The notes beneath the pieces were generated by a model. The model worked only from the letters and a program-made list of their open reading frames with translations. It ran no database searches and was not told the DNA's origin. 64,000 nt of DNA from Paenilisteria portnoyi. Its GTDB lineage: Bacteria; Bacillota; Bacilli; Lactobacillales; Listeriaceae. The translations under genes were made by a program, and so were the position numbers. The stretch covers positions 1 through 64,000 of the forward strand of contig NZ_JAASTT010000006.1 in NCBI RefSeq assembly GCF_014322795.1, given 5' to 3'. Below are positions 1-9,377 of the stretch, piece by piece (the stretch's first letter is position 1; every line of letters starts with the position of its first letter).

Positions 1-244
1 ACATACAAAAAACTCCCTTATAAAGTAGATTTGGAATTTTTGTTTTTTCCATTGTCTACTCTATAGGGAGCATATCACTTTAAATTAAAACCTGCTAATA
101 TTTTTTTATTCTTATAATGCTTTTCTAAATTAATAATTTCTAGCATTTTACCACTCCACTAATCCATATTTTAAAAAGTAGTGCATTTGCAAATTTAAGA
201 ATACACATTGCAACTGCCTTACTTAATCGAACCTTAAAACCTTT

Positions 245-791
245 TTATTTCAGATAACCAGAGCCGTTGGATTTCACTCTGTAATGATCTGTTTTATCAA
301 ATGCGCTGAAGGCAAAATCTCCCCACGGACTTGGTGTTTCCAATCTTATATGTTTTTGTGCCTCTATAATCCCTGTATCCTGTACCAGTGGCAACGATTT
401 TGATTCCTTTTTTTGAAATAATATTTGGGAAAATATAGCCAGCTTCTTGCCACTTACTATTTTCCGACACTGTAACTCCATTATATTTATAACTTATATT
501 ATCTCTACACCACGCAGCAAAGCCACCTCTTTTATAAGAATAAGTCTTATTTTTATAAGCTGCTGCTTTAAGTAGTTGGACATTTGAGGTAGTTGGTGCA
601 TCTTCGCTTACAATCTCTTCTACCCCTACACTATCAATTTCAGAAATTGCTTGGGAGGCATCCACATCGAATTGATTTATTTCTACTGATGACATTACAT
701 CTTCCAAATTTTCTTCTGCATTGACATTTAAAGCTGGGGATACGACAGCAAATGCAAATGAACAAGACATTGCTACCGCTAACATTTTCAT
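245..791 (-). pseudogene. Small secreted protein gene with an apparent frameshift
   Basis: The first frame encodes a signal peptide (MKMLAVAMSCSFAF..., cleavage likely after NVNA), an acidic stretch of about 50 residues, the motif LLKAA, and a basic/aromatic C-terminal domain. That frame stops at 297. Near 325-332 the next frame continues coherently as WGDFAFSAFDKTDHYRV...GYLK and stops at 245. Removing one base in the CCGTGGGG run joins the halves as TKS-WGDF. I therefore read one gene of about 180 codons broken by a one-base insertion, or a sequencing error. Function unknown. The layout (signal, acidic segment, LLKA, compact domain) recurs in three other secreted proteins of this window. 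The ribosome site is weak and the leader very short; ATG at 785 is an alternative start. Confidence 0.6.
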
Positions 792-808
792 CTTTTTTCT
801 ATACTTGA

Positions 809-837
809 ATTGTATAATTATTTCATTAATATGTCAA
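809..837 (-). promoter_or_regulatory. Sigma-A promoter of the frameshifted secreted-protein gene
   Basis: On the minus strand TTGACA (832-837) and TACAAT (809-814) are separated by exactly 17 bp. Transcription would begin near 802, about 10 nt before the start codon. Confidence 0.65.
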
Positions 838-1183
838 ATGTTACGTAAATATGAAAAAGACTAAGGAAAATAGGTTCTACAATAACGAACGCTTTGGGAT
901 TTTTTATAATCCGTTTTTCACACTAATCCACATATCGATTTCTACCTTTCTATTTTTAAGTTATTAATACCTAATTTTAGTTATTTTATGGTCTACTTCA
1001 TTGATATTTATCCAATCTCTATGTCACATAAGAACTGCTACAAAAATCTGCTTTAAAATTTAGTACTTGATGAATAAAAAAATAGCATTCGGTCAAGAAA
1101 TTCATGTCAAATCCAAATGACACAAAAGCTCACAAAGAGCATCAAATTAGATGAAATTTCATTTCAGTATGGCATGGTCAAAG
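838..1183. other. AT-rich intergenic stretch, nothing recognised
   Basis: No open frame with a ribosome-binding site, no strong hairpin and no repeat was seen here. It separates the frameshifted secreted-protein gene from the tmRNA terminator. Confidence 0.5.
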
Positions 1184-1230
1184 CACAAAAAAACGCTTGA
1201 AGCATATTATACATCAATGCTTCAAGCGTT
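1184..1230 (-). terminator. Rho-independent terminator of ssrA
   Basis: The 14-bp perfect arms AACGCTTGAAGCAT (1192-1205) and ATGCTTCAAGCGTT (1217-1230) are followed on the minus strand by a run of T. Confidence 0.85.
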
Positions 1231-1241
1231 TCCCCATGTAA

Positions 1242-1606
1242 TGGAGACGGTGGGAGTCGAACCCACGTCCAGAAATAACGGCACTTAGACTTCTACGAGC
1301 GTAGTCGTCGTATTAGAGTTTCGCATATACATCAGCCCGACAACAGGCTTCCATAAAGCTAGTCTGATTGAGCTCTTCTCCTAAGCCCCAGACGGAGACT
1401 TAGAATCGTATCCCACTTCATTTGAGACCCTTACCGTAGCACATGGGCGATGCACGGAGGATCAGCTATCGACTGTTCTTAGGCAGCGAAAGCTAGGTTA
1501 TTATTAGTTTTGCCAGTTATTATTGGCTTTGACGTTTGTAACGAGGCCGATCCCCCCGACTCGCAATCCAAGCTCGAACTATCCCTGTCGAATCCGTAAC
1601 GTCCCC
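1242..1606 (-). ncRNA. ssrA: tmRNA (transfer-messenger RNA)
   Basis: Rescues stalled ribosomes together with SmpB: charged with alanine, it enters the ribosome and supplies a short frame encoding a degradation tag. The minus strand starts GGGGACGTTACGGATTCGAC and ends with the T-arm GGGTTCGACTCCCACC and an encoded CCA, both typical of one-piece tmRNA. The tag frame lies at 1479-1514 and reads GKTNNNLAFAA then TAA, with resume codon GGC; the LAFAA end is the expected protease degron. Its partner smpB is the next coding gene upstream. Length 365 nt is normal. Confidence 0.97.
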
Positions 1607-1630
1607 GCAATACAGAGCATAACCCTAGTA

Positions 1631-1777
1631 AATTGGCGACAACCGCTCGCATTCAGCGAGTTTTGCAGACTTCCGGTTCTCATGTACAGTCGTACACTCC
1701 GCTTCCGGCTTCTGCAAAACTCGCTGAATACAAACGCTTTCGCTCAATTTGTTTAAAGCATCATCTTCGTCCTACCC
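1631..1777 (+). repeat. 147-bp hairpin repeat, copy 1
   Basis: Structure: left flank GGCGACAACCGC, 19-nt arm attcagcgagttttgcaga (1651-1669), 41-nt core with TTCCGGTTCTCATGTACA and GTACACTCCGCTTCCGG, perfect complementary arm (1711-1729), right flank ACAAACGCTTTCGCTC. A second copy of the same 147-bp length lies at 35321-35467 with a different but still self-complementary arm, and a related core occurs at 21015-21113. The left end falls in the probable promoter region of ssrA. The rest of the gap up to smpB (1778-1938) shows nothing else. Confidence 0.8.
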
Positions 1778-1938
1778 AATTGAGGGATTCCTTGATTCTG
1801 CATGGTTTAGAGTTAGTATCAACATTCCACGAGAAAAATGTTTCTTTTTGCGAAACACCAAACGTGACAGTAACTAGTATTATACACGAACAGCTCGCAA
1901 ATGGCAAATTAAAGCCAATCACGAGCAACATCTAAATC

Positions 1939-2403
1939 TTATCGCTGTCTTTCTTTAAACGCCCGCTCCACATCACGTTTCGCTTCTTTATTCTTCAAAT
2001 CTTGACGCTTATCATATTTCTTCTTACCTTTCGCCACACCAATCAGCACTTTTGCATAGCCATCCTTGATATACATTTTCAGCGGAATAATCGAGTATCC
2101 CGCCTCTTTTGTCTCACCGATCAACTTGCTAATTTGCTTCTTGTGTAGCAATAACTTACGCGTCCGCAGCGGATCATGATTATAGCGATTTCCCTGCTCA
2201 TACGGACTAATATGCATATTATGCAGAAAAATTTCGCCACGATCGATTCGCGCATAGGCATCCTTCAAATTCACGCGCGCATTACGAACCGACTTGATCT
2301 CCGTTCCCTGAAGCACAATCCCAGCTTCAAAAGTCTCTTCAATCGCATAATCATGACGCGCCTTCTTATTTTGCGCTAGTAAACGTCCATCACCTTTAGG
2401 CAT
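1939..2403 (-). CDS. smpB: SsrA-binding protein SmpB
   Basis: Binds the tRNA-like domain of tmRNA and delivers it to stalled ribosomes. The 154-residue protein has the family start [19 protein letters not shown], the segment [13 protein letters not shown] with the RNA-binding barrel, [12 protein letters not shown], and a basic C-terminal tail ([22 protein letters not shown]) that occupies the mRNA channel. Length is typical. It lies 15 bp after rnr and upstream of ssrA, so RNase R, SmpB and tmRNA are neighbours, fitting their joint role in degrading non-stop mRNAs. GAAGGGAAG precedes the ATG. Confidence 0.97.
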   Translation of the reverse strand: MPKGDGRLLAQNKKARHDYAIEETFEAGIVLQGTEIKSVRNARVNLKDAYARIDRGEIFLHNMHISPYEQGNRYNHDPLRTRKLLLHKKQISKLIGETKEAGYSIIPLKMYIKDGYAKVLIGVAKGKKKYDKRQDLKNKEAKRDVERAFKERQR

Positions 2404-2418
2404 ATTACATCTTCCCTT

Positions 2419-4776
2419 CTAACGGCGTGGTTTCTTCGGCTTCGTGCCCTTTGCCACACCTTGGTAAAATGGTTTTTTCTTTTTCTTCTTCGGTTGTCCA
2501 GCGTCCCCACTATCTTGCTTGCCCTTCTTACGCGAGGAATCGTTGTCCTTCCGTTTCTTATCACCACTCGGGCGGTTTTTATTTTTCTTAAACGATTTCG
2601 AGATTTCAACCGTTTTCTTACTCCGCTTAAAGCCAGGCGTTTCCTTACCAAGACTACGAAGCGCAAAATCGATTTCGCGATGATCCACGTCCACCTTCGT
2701 CACCTCAACCTCGACCTCGTCACCAATGCGGTAAACCCGACCAGTACGCTCACCAATCATAGCAAGCTGGTTTTGATGGAATTGGTAATAATCGTCCTTC
2801 ATCGTACTCACGTGAACAAGGCCCTCAATCGTATTTGGCAACTCAATAAATAGACCGAAATTCGTCACCGAACTAATAATCCCTTTAAAAATTTCACCAA
2901 CATGATCCACCATATATTCCGTTTTCTTCAGCTCATCCGTCTCACGTTCCGCCTCTACAGCCCGACGCTCCATTTTAGACGTATGTTCTGCGATCTCAGG
3001 AAGGCGCTCAGCCCATTTCGCCATCGTTGCGTCATCAATATCCCCATGAATCAAATACTCGCGAATTAAGCGATGTACGATCAGATCCGGATACCTGCGA
3101 ATCGGCGATGTGAAATGCGTATAGTATTCCGTCGACAAACCGAAATGCCCTAAGTTCGCCGTATCATATTTCGCCTGTTGCATCGAACGAAGCATGATTG
3201 TCGAAACCACCATCTCCTCCGGTTTCCCCTTAACCTCTTCCAAAACTTGCTGCAAAGCCCGCGGATGCACATCATTCGCCGTTCCCTTCACAACCAAGCC
3301 AAAGTTCGTAATAAACTCGAAGAAACGCTGCAACTTCTCTTCTTTTGGATCTTCATGGATACGATAAATAAACGGTACTTGCATCCAGAAAAAATGCTCC
3401 GCGATACATTCATTGGCCGCCAACATGAACTCCTCAATTAGGCGCTCACCAGCCGAACGTTCCCGCGTCACAACTCCCGTCGGACGACCTTCTTCATCCA
3501 CAACAACACGCGCTTCCTTAAAGTCGAAATCAATCGCCCCACGCGCATCCCGTTTCTTATTCAAAATTTTGGACAAAGCGTACATATCCTCAAGCATTGG
3601 CACAATCGGCGCATACTTCGCGCGTAAATCCGCATTCTCCGCCACTAAAATATCATTCACATCCGTATACGTCATCCGTTCCGTCGTATTAATGACACTT
3701 TCAAAAATCTCATGCGAAACAACCGCTCCCGACACATCAATCTCCATCTCACATGACATCGTAAACCGATCCACATGCGGATTCAGCGAACAAATCCCAT
3801 TCGACAAACGATGCGGGATCATCGGAATAACCCGATCCACCAAATATACACTTGTGCCACGCTCCGACGCCTCACGATCAAGCGCCGAACCTTCCGTCAC
3901 ATACGAACTCACATCCGCAATATGTACACCCAGTTTATGATTGCCATTCGGAAGTTGCGACACCGTTACAGCATCATCCAAATCCTTTGCATCCGCGCCA
4001 TCAATCGTAATAATCACCTGATCACGCAAATCACGACGCGCCCCAATATCACTTTCCGAAATTTCAGCAGGAACCTTGTTAGCCTCCTCCATCACATCAT
4101 CCGGAAACGCAATTGGAATTCCGTGCTTATGAATAATCGACAAAATATCAACACCCGGATCATTCCGATGCCCAATAATCATTTTGACAATCCCACGCGC
4201 CCGATGACGCCCCTCAGGGTATTCCGTCAATTCCACGATAACCTTATGACCATCCACAGGTTTCAGACCGCTTGCAAGATCAATTTCCACCTGTCCAAAA
4301 GTCCTTTTATCATCTGGAATAACAATCGGATCGCCCATCAAATCTTCCATATACGTCCCAACAACTTGCGACGTTTTCCGCTCCACAATTTTATGAATCA
4401 TACCCTCCGCTAAATTATCACCCTTAATCTTCGTGATATTAGCAAAAACAATATCCCCATTCATCGCGTTATTCACCTGCGTTGGTGGAATAAAAATATC
4501 ATCCAGCTCTTGGTCATCAGGAAGCACAAATCCAAAGCCCTTCTCATGCGCCCGGAAAGTCCCCTTCACAAAATCAAGCTCCTCTGGGAACGCATAGCGG
4601 TTCTTCTTCGTGCGAATCACATCCCCACGATCCTCCATTGCCACAAGCGACTTCACCATCGCCTTAAAATCTTCCGCATCTTGCAAACCAATCTCCACCT
4701 CTAAATCATCCAGCGAAAACGTCTTTTTCGGCGATTCCTTCATAAACTCTAAAATCTTATCTTCAATTTTCTTCAT
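2419..4776 (-). CDS. rnr: Ribonuclease R
   Basis: 3'-5' exoribonuclease that degrades structured RNA. In order: an N-terminal winged helix (about 1-70), cold-shock RNA-binding domains (about 75-220; [14 protein letters not shown]), the RNB catalytic domain (about 250-590; [13 protein letters not shown] with the metal-binding aspartates, then [15 protein letters not shown]), an S1 domain (about 640-725; [16 protein letters not shown]) and a lysine-rich tail of about 60 residues. At 785 residues it is the usual Firmicute size. GGAGG precedes the ATG. It lies between an esterase gene and smpB in the same direction, probably one operon with est. Confidence 0.97.
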   Translation of the reverse strand: MKKIEDKILEFMKESPKKTFSLDDLEVEIGLQDAEDFKAMVKSLVAMEDRGDVIRTKKNRYAFPEELDFVKGTFRAHEKGFGFVLPDDQELDDIFIPPTQVNNAMNGDIVFANITKIKGDNLAEGMIHKIVERKTSQVVGTYMEDLMGDPIVIPDDKRTFGQVEIDLASGLKPVDGHKVIVELTEYPEGRHRARGIVKMIIGHRNDPGVDILSIIHKHGIPIAFPDDVMEEANKVPAEISESDIGARRDLRDQVIITIDGADAKDLDDAVTVSQLPNGNHKLGVHIADVSSYVTEGSALDREASERGTSVYLVDRVIPMIPHRLSNGICSLNPHVDRFTMSCEMEIDVSGAVVSHEIFESVINTTERMTYTDVNDILVAENADLRAKYAPIVPMLEDMYALSKILNKKRDARGAIDFDFKEARVVVDEEGRPTGVVTRERSAGERLIEEFMLAANECIAEHFFWMQVPFIYRIHEDPKEEKLQRFFEFITNFGLVVKGTANDVHPRALQQVLEEVKGKPEEMVVSTIMLRSMQQAKYDTANLGHFGLSTEYYTHFTSPIRRYPDLIVHRLIREYLIHGDIDDATMAKWAERLPEIAEHTSKMERRAVEAERETDELKKTEYMVDHVGEIFKGIISSVTNFGLFIELPNTIEGLVHVSTMKDDYYQFHQNQLAMIGERTGRVYRIGDEVEVEVTKVDVDHREIDFALRSLGKETPGFKRSKKTVEISKSFKKNKNRPSGDKKRKDNDSSRKKGKQDSGDAGQPKKKKKKPFYQGVAKGTKPKKPRR

Positions 4777-4803
4777 TGTTTCCCTCCTCTCTCTTCGTAA
4801 AAC

Positions 4804-5550
4804 TTAAACATGCCAATCAAGCGTATCTAAAAAGGCCAAAATATCATCTTGCAACTGCGCCTTTTCCTTATCAATCGTAATAACATGCCCAGAATTCTCG
4901 TACCATTTCAGTTCCTTTTGATCTGACTCTACCTTATTATAAATCAATTCCGCTCCATTTACATCCACCATCAGATCTTTTTTTCCCTGAACGACCATAA
5001 TCGGCGCATAAATCATATCAATCTGCGGAATAACATCTTGAATCTCATCCTTCAATTTCGCAATCGTATCCATCGGCGCATCCTTATACGCCAACATCTC
5101 CGCATCAATCTCGCCCGGCGTCTTACCCTCATACTTCTTATAATTACGCACATAATCCAAAAAACCCTGAATAATCGGCGACGAACTATCCATCCGCGTC
5201 GGCGTACTCATCGCCACAATCCCTTTTAACGGCCGATTATAGCCCAACTTCAGCGAGAAAAGCCCACCGAGCGAAAGCCCAGCCACCGCAATCTCCTCGT
5301 AACCAAGCGATTTCAAGCGATCATAAGCTGCGAGCACATCCTGCCACCAATCATCCGGCCCCGTCGTCAAAAGAACATCAGGCGATACCCCATGACCACG
5401 ATACTGCGGTGCATAACACGTATAATTATTATCCTGCAAAAACCGACCCAACATCCGCACATCCGCCGAATTTCCCGTAAAACCATGCAACAATAAAACC
5501 GCACGTTTCCCCGTCTCAAATAAAAATGGCTCTGGCGCCTTCATCTTCAT
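4804..5550 (-). CDS. est: Carboxylesterase, Est30 type
   Basis: Alpha/beta hydrolase acting on short-chain esters; natural substrate unknown. The 248 residues carry VLLLHGFTG (oxyanion-hole loop, about 17-25), the nucleophile elbow GLSLGG (Ser about 94), Asp in QGKKDLMVD (about 193) and His in NSGHVIT (about 223), so the triad is complete. It belongs with the est gene found next to secG and rnr in Bacillus and Listeria. A paralogue at 7461-8204 has lost the serine. It ends 27 bp before rnr. Confidence 0.92.
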   Translation of the reverse strand: MKMKAPEPFLFETGKRAVLLLHGFTGNSADVRMLGRFLQDNNYTCYAPQYRGHGVSPDVLLTTGPDDWWQDVLAAYDRLKSLGYEEIAVAGLSLGGLFSLKLGYNRPLKGIVAMSTPTRMDSSSPIIQGFLDYVRNYKKYEGKTPGEIDAEMLAYKDAPMDTIAKLKDEIQDVIPQIDMIYAPIMVVQGKKDLMVDVNGAELIYNKVESDQKELKWYENSGHVITIDKEKAQLQDDILAFLDTLDWHV

Positions 5551-5661
5551 ATCAAAAAATCCCCTTCATTCTAAAAATATCATTACTCCCAGTGTACCGC
5601 CTCCACACGTAAAATTCAAAAAGAAGGCATTGAAATTTTGCGCTTAACGCTACACATGAAA

Positions 5662-5694
5662 GAACTCCACCCAAATCAAGTTCAGGTGGAGTTC
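5662..5694 (-). terminator. Hairpin after secG
   Basis: GAACTCCACC and GGTGGAGTTC form perfect 10-bp arms around a 13-nt loop. The T-run is weak on either strand, so it may be an inefficient terminator or a processing hairpin. Confidence 0.6.
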
Positions 5695-5708
5695 ACTGCT
5701 TTTCGAAA

Positions 5709-5939
5709 TTACAAGAAAAATCCTAAAGCAATCAATATTGCAAAGAAGATTACCGCTAAAACGATCGTTGTACGATGTAATATACGCTCAAGTCCTCTTG
5801 CTTTTTGTTTACCAAATAGTTCTTCCGCTCCACCAGAGATAGCTCCGGATAACCCGTTACTCTTACCTGGCTGAAGAACAACTACGATTATTAACAATAC
5901 TGATACAATAACTAATAAAACTGTTAAAGCTGTATTCAT
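5709..5939 (-). CDS. secG: Protein-export membrane protein SecG
   Basis: Small subunit of the SecYEG translocon. The 76 residues hold two membrane helices (about 3-22 and 53-74) joined by the conserved cytoplasmic loop LQPGKSNGLSGAISGGAEELFG, which defines the family. GGAGGAAAG precedes the ATG. Its position next to est and rnr is the conserved one. Confidence 0.96.
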   Translation of the reverse strand: MNTALTVLLVIVSVLLIIVVVLQPGKSNGLSGAISGGAEELFGKQKARGLERILHRTTIVLAVIFFAILIALGFFL

Positions 5940-6013
5940 GCTCTTTCCTCCTAAAACCGTCCTCTTTTTGACTACCTTTTATGATAGCATATTTTGCATA
6001 GAAGGTAAAGCCT

Positions 6014-6050
6014 AAAAAAGAGGATTCACCATCAAAAACGGTAAATCCTC
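6014..6050 (-). terminator. Terminator of the decarboxylase-like gene
   Basis: GAGGATTTACC pairs with GGTGAATCCTC around a short loop (6020-6050), followed by TTTTTT on the minus strand. Confidence 0.85.
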
Positions 6051-6057
6051 TCATTTA

Positions 6058-6504
6058 TTATTTATCTGCTTTTGGTTGCATTTGGCTCATAACACCCAAT
6101 CGATTGTACGCATTAATCGTCGCAATCAACAAGTATAACTCGCCAATTTCCTTCTCGCCATAATGTTTCTCAAGCTCTGCATAAACCGCATCAGAAACAC
6201 CATGCTGATGAATGAACGTCACTTCCTCAACCAGTTCCAACACAACGCGTTCTTTGTCCGAATAAAACGGAGCCTCACGCCAAGCATTCACACCTACAAT
6301 ACGCTGAATCGTTTCACCGTTTTCTAGCGCCTCTTTCGTATGCATATCAAGGCAAAACGCACAGTGATTCAAGCTCGACGCATAAATCTTAATCAATTCC
6401 TGTAAATCTTTCGGAATGCTGCTTTCCCGACCTAACGTGTCCAAATTCCCCAAAGCCGCATAGGCCGCTGCATTTTCCTTCATCAAATTAAAACGTGTAC
6501 TCAT
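6058..6504 (-). CDS. Carboxymuconolactone decarboxylase/AhpD-like protein
   Basis: Member of the CMD/AhpD fold. The 148 residues contain the redox pair and histidine in HCAFCLDMHT (Cys about 48 and 51), typical of AhpD-like peroxidatic members. It directly follows the ECF41 sigma factor gene (65-bp gap, same strand). ECF41 sigma factors are characteristically encoded with a COE protein (CMD, oxidoreductase or epimerase) that is usually the main target, so this is most likely that target. AAAGGAG precedes the ATG. Substrate unknown. Confidence 0.88.
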   Translation of the reverse strand: MSTRFNLMKENAAAYAALGNLDTLGRESSIPKDLQELIKIYASSLNHCAFCLDMHTKEALENGETIQRIVGVNAWREAPFYSDKERVVLELVEEVTFIHQHGVSDAVYAELEKHYGEKEIGELYLLIATINAYNRLGVMSQMQPKADK

Positions 6505-6569
6505 TTTACATTCTCCTTTCGTCTCTCACTAATAAGACAAATCAGCAAGCCAAAACGTGACAGAATTCC

Positions 6570-7403
6570 TCAAAAATTTTTCAATTTATCCGGGTTCGTC
6601 ACGACAAAAACACTCTGAACCTTGTCCCCGTCTATATTTAAACCAAGAAAAATAATCCGAACTAATTCCCCATCTTTCTTAATTAGCATACAAATTTGCT
6701 CATCAATCACCCGAAGTTCACGCGAATCCCCAAAGAAATCGTGTTCCGTAACCCCACGTAAAAATGCCCCAATTCGAAGCGGCGTATGTATAACCCGTAA
6801 CGGCGCCTGTCTCCTTTTTCCACCATCGATCTGCATCGTCGCCTCACTCGTCAGCATCTCGATAAATGGCGCAATATTACCATTGTCAATACTCTTCACA
6901 AAAAGCGCAATCATCGACTTATTGGCCCCTGGTTCACGCTCCATTTGCAGTTCCGAGTTGGCAATAATTCGCTTCGCCCGCGTCAAAACCTGCCGACTAT
7001 TCAACACCGAAATATCCAGTAAATCCGCAATTTCCTGATGCGAATAACCAAACACATCCTTCAGTAAAAACACCGCCCGCTCTTTCGGTTCCAAACTCTC
7101 AAACACGACCATCATCGCGTAATTAACCTGTTCCTTCCGCTCCAACTGCGCTTCTAGTTCTTCCGAAAGCGGCTCCGGAATCCAAGGCCCATAATACTCC
7201 TCACGCGTTTTCCGGGCCGACTTCGCCAAATTAATTGATTTATTCACCGCAATCCGAGTCAAGAAAGCCTTCCGATTCAGAATATCCTCGTCCTTATGCT
7301 TCTCCCACTCTATGTACGTCTCCTGAACAACATCCTCCGCATCCGCCATCTCACCAATAATCCGATACGACACCGTCAACAATAATTTCCGATACTCCTC
7401 CAT
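6570..7403 (-). CDS. ECF41-group RNA polymerase sigma factor with SnoaL-like C-terminus
   Basis: Sigma factor with regions 2 (about 1-70, ending in DAEDVVQETYIEW) and 4 (about 110-160, FGYSHQEIADLLDISVLNSRQ), then a SnoaL-like domain to residue 277. It shows marks of group ECF41: WIPEP in the linker (usually WLPEP), DGGKR in the C-terminal domain and NPDKL near the end. In this group the C-terminal extension takes the place of an anti-sigma factor. No anti-sigma gene is nearby; the adjacent CMD-like gene fits the usual partnership. I start at the ATG eight bases after GGGAGG; TTG one codon earlier is possible. Confidence 0.92.
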   Translation of the reverse strand: MEEYRKLLLTVSYRIIGEMADAEDVVQETYIEWEKHKDEDILNRKAFLTRIAVNKSINLAKSARKTREEYYGPWIPEPLSEELEAQLERKEQVNYAMMVVFESLEPKERAVFLLKDVFGYSHQEIADLLDISVLNSRQVLTRAKRIIANSELQMEREPGANKSMIALFVKSIDNGNIAPFIEMLTSEATMQIDGGKRRQAPLRVIHTPLRIGAFLRGVTEHDFFGDSRELRVIDEQICMLIKKDGELVRIIFLGLNIDGDKVQSVFVVTNPDKLKNF

Positions 7404-7460
7404 CAAACAAACCTCCCATCAAAAAAGGAACACCTCACACTCAGGCATTCCTCACTTATC

Positions 7461-8204
7461 TTATACCACGACTTCTTCTAGCCACATCAAATCATCCAAG
7501 AAATAAACTAAATCCTCAGCTAAAATTTCCTTCTCGCAGTCCGTTGTAATATCGTGACCCGAGCCCGCATAAAAGCAAAGTTGCTTATCATCCGTGTGGA
7601 TATTTTTGAAAATATAGTTCGCGTCATCAGCTGAGATTTCTTCATCCTGACAACCTTGTCCAATCATCGTCGGCACTTCAATTCGCTCGATATCGCTCGC
7701 CACCGCTTTATAAAACGCAGAACGCGCGTCTGTCATTGTTTTTATCTCAGGCGCATAATTCGCAAGCATGATTTCTGCTTCCGCGTCTGCAATTCCTTCT
7801 CTACTCATACTCTTTAATAGGTATTTCTCCACTGGAATATATCGCATTTTGCGGTTCACGTTCGCACATAATGGAGCGATTGCTTTCGGATCAAATGTTT
7901 CCGCCATTTTCAGAGCAAAAACACCACCCATTGCGGCGCCTACTATTGCTATTTCGTGATATCCTTGGTCTTGTAAATGTTTGTAACCAGCCTTTGCATC
8001 CTCATACCACATATCTGGTGTGGTTTTCAGGAAAATTGCTGGTTCCTCGCCATGACCGCGATAATTTGGTGCATATACTGTATAACCATTCTCTGCTAGA
8101 TATTCACCTAATTCTCTAACATCCTCTGTCGTTCCTGCAAATCCATGCAGTAATAGAACAGCACGATTGCCTGCTTTTAAAAGAAAGCTACGATCCGTAC
8201 TCAT
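7461..8204 (-). CDS. Est30-like alpha/beta hydrolase lacking the catalytic serine
   Basis: About 247 residues, clearly paralogous to est: AVLLLHGFAGTTEDVRELG and NYRGHGEEP match est's VLLLHGFTG and QYRGHGVSP. At the nucleophile elbow est has GLSLGG but this protein reads GAAMGG; the codon GCC at about 7937-7945 confirms Ala in place of Ser. Asp (QGCQDEEIS) and His (GSGHDIT) positions persist. Either it has a non-hydrolytic role or a different chemistry. I use the ATG giving MSTDRSF, preceded by GGAGGAG, rather than an upstream GTG that overlaps that site. Conservation in an open frame argues against simple decay. Confidence 0.85.
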   Translation of the reverse strand: MSTDRSFLLKAGNRAVLLLHGFAGTTEDVRELGEYLAENGYTVYAPNYRGHGEEPAIFLKTTPDMWYEDAKAGYKHLQDQGYHEIAIVGAAMGGVFALKMAETFDPKAIAPLCANVNRKMRYIPVEKYLLKSMSREGIADAEAEIMLANYAPEIKTMTDARSAFYKAVASDIERIEVPTMIGQGCQDEEISADDANYIFKNIHTDDKQLCFYAGSGHDITTDCEKEILAEDLVYFLDDLMWLEEVVV

Positions 8205-8450
8205 GATTAATTGCACTCCTCCATCTTCCTTAACTTGCCCTCATTGTACGCCATATTGACGCCAATTGCCAGTTTTTGATTCGGGTCCTGAAAACCCTTG
8301 CTATCAAAGGATTCAGCACCGTTCACAATCTCTATTTTTGGGGTAAGTAATTTATACAATAGACATATGATAACGCCAAACGGAGGAACTGTCAATCTAA
8401 TTCTCACATAATAAGCAGAAAAACATTATTTAGCTACTTTGTCCCTAGAT

Positions 8451-9158
8451 TTACGTCACATCTTCGTCAAAAAAGGAAACAATAACCTGATGCAACTCCC
8501 GCGTTTTTTGGCGAATCAAAAAATGCGTCCCATGATGAATAACCGTCATCTTACCGCGCTGAACCAAATTCACCATATTCCTAGTATCAGCCTTTGAAAT
8601 CACGTCATATTCACCAATAACCGCCAACATCGGCGCTGAAATCCTCGCCAAATCTCCTTCTTTAATATGCGGATGAAAAATCATCAATCCCATCTGCGCC
8701 TTAACACGCCTAAAAAAGAAGCTGAATGGTGTCAGGAGAATCGAAAATAAATAACCAACGAACGTAAAGATATTCGCCCACCATTTAATCTGACTCGTAT
8801 CATAATTGGTTCCAATCACAACCATCTGCACCTGCCGTTTTGGCTGGTACATCGCCATTTCCAACGCAATAATGCCACCATCACTATATCCGATAATGCG
8901 ATACCTATCTATTTTCAAAAAATCTAATAAACATAAAATATCCAGCGCCATAACCTGAAAATCAAGCGGCCTGAAACCTAATTCCGACTTCCCATGACCA
9001 CGCGAATCTACCGCAATCACTTGATACTCTTTTCGAAAAAAGTCAATTTGTCGCTTCATCGCACCATGGCTCTGCCCATTTCCATGCAGCAAAACAAGCG
9101 GTTCACCCCTGCCATAAATATGATAAGAAAGTTCAATTCCGTTCACATGTGCTTTCAT
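8451..9158 (-). CDS. Alpha/beta hydrolase
   Basis: A 235-residue hydrolase with LVLLHGNGQS (about 22-31), nucleophile elbow GYSDGG (Ser about 91), Asp in GEYDVIS and His in HHGTHFL, so the triad is complete. A hydrophobic cap segment (FVGYLFSILLTPFSFFF, about 135-155) may contact the membrane. Closest to the proline iminopeptidase/lactone hydrolase-like group; substrate unknown. The start is the ATG after AGGTGAT; a GTG three codons upstream overlaps that ribosome site. Monocistronic. Confidence 0.88.
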   Translation of the reverse strand: MKAHVNGIELSYHIYGRGEPLVLLHGNGQSHGAMKRQIDFFRKEYQVIAVDSRGHGKSELGFRPLDFQVMALDILCLLDFLKIDRYRIIGYSDGGIIALEMAMYQPKRQVQMVVIGTNYDTSQIKWWANIFTFVGYLFSILLTPFSFFFRRVKAQMGLMIFHPHIKEGDLARISAPMLAVIGEYDVISKADTRNMVNLVQRGKMTVIHHGTHFLIRQKTRELHQVIVSFFDEDVT

Positions 9159-9377
9159 TGTGATCACCTGGCCTTTTGCATAAGCTAAAGTATATCGGCG
9201 ACAAACGCTCGATTTGTGTCGTGGTATCTTACTTCTTAATTAATCATATCTCAATATCCTTAGTAAAATTATTATAGCAGAAAATAGCTACTTTGGCTTT
9301 TAGATTACATTGCAACGGGATAATATAGGTAATGCTATAAAACTTAAAGTCTTCCCTCCATGCCTTGCAAAATAAAA
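9159..9377. other. Intergenic stretch with a short fragment of the hairpin repeat
   Basis: At 9193-9212 the sequence TATCGGCGACAAACGCTCGA resembles the left end of the 147-bp repeat (GGCGACAA) and runs straight into a sequence like its right end (ACAAACGCT...CGATTYGTGT). It looks like a copy that has lost its hairpin. No gene seen. Confidence 0.35.

Noticed and set aside
1633-1935. 100-codon plus-strand frame upstream of smpB
   Set aside because: It runs through the hairpin repeat and the ssrA promoter region, has no ribosome site, and copy 2 of the repeat does not keep the frame.
3413-4413. Long plus-strand open frames opposite rnr
   Set aside because: They mirror the codon pattern of rnr, have no ribosome sites and encode arginine/isoleucine-rich nonsense. 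The same applies to long frames opposite lipA (56080-56700), galM/galT (62557-63222, 63427-63813), whiA and yvcK.
8207-8407. 66-codon minus-strand frame before the esterase paralogue
   Set aside because: No ribosome site and it overlaps the start region of the next gene; no recognisable protein features.
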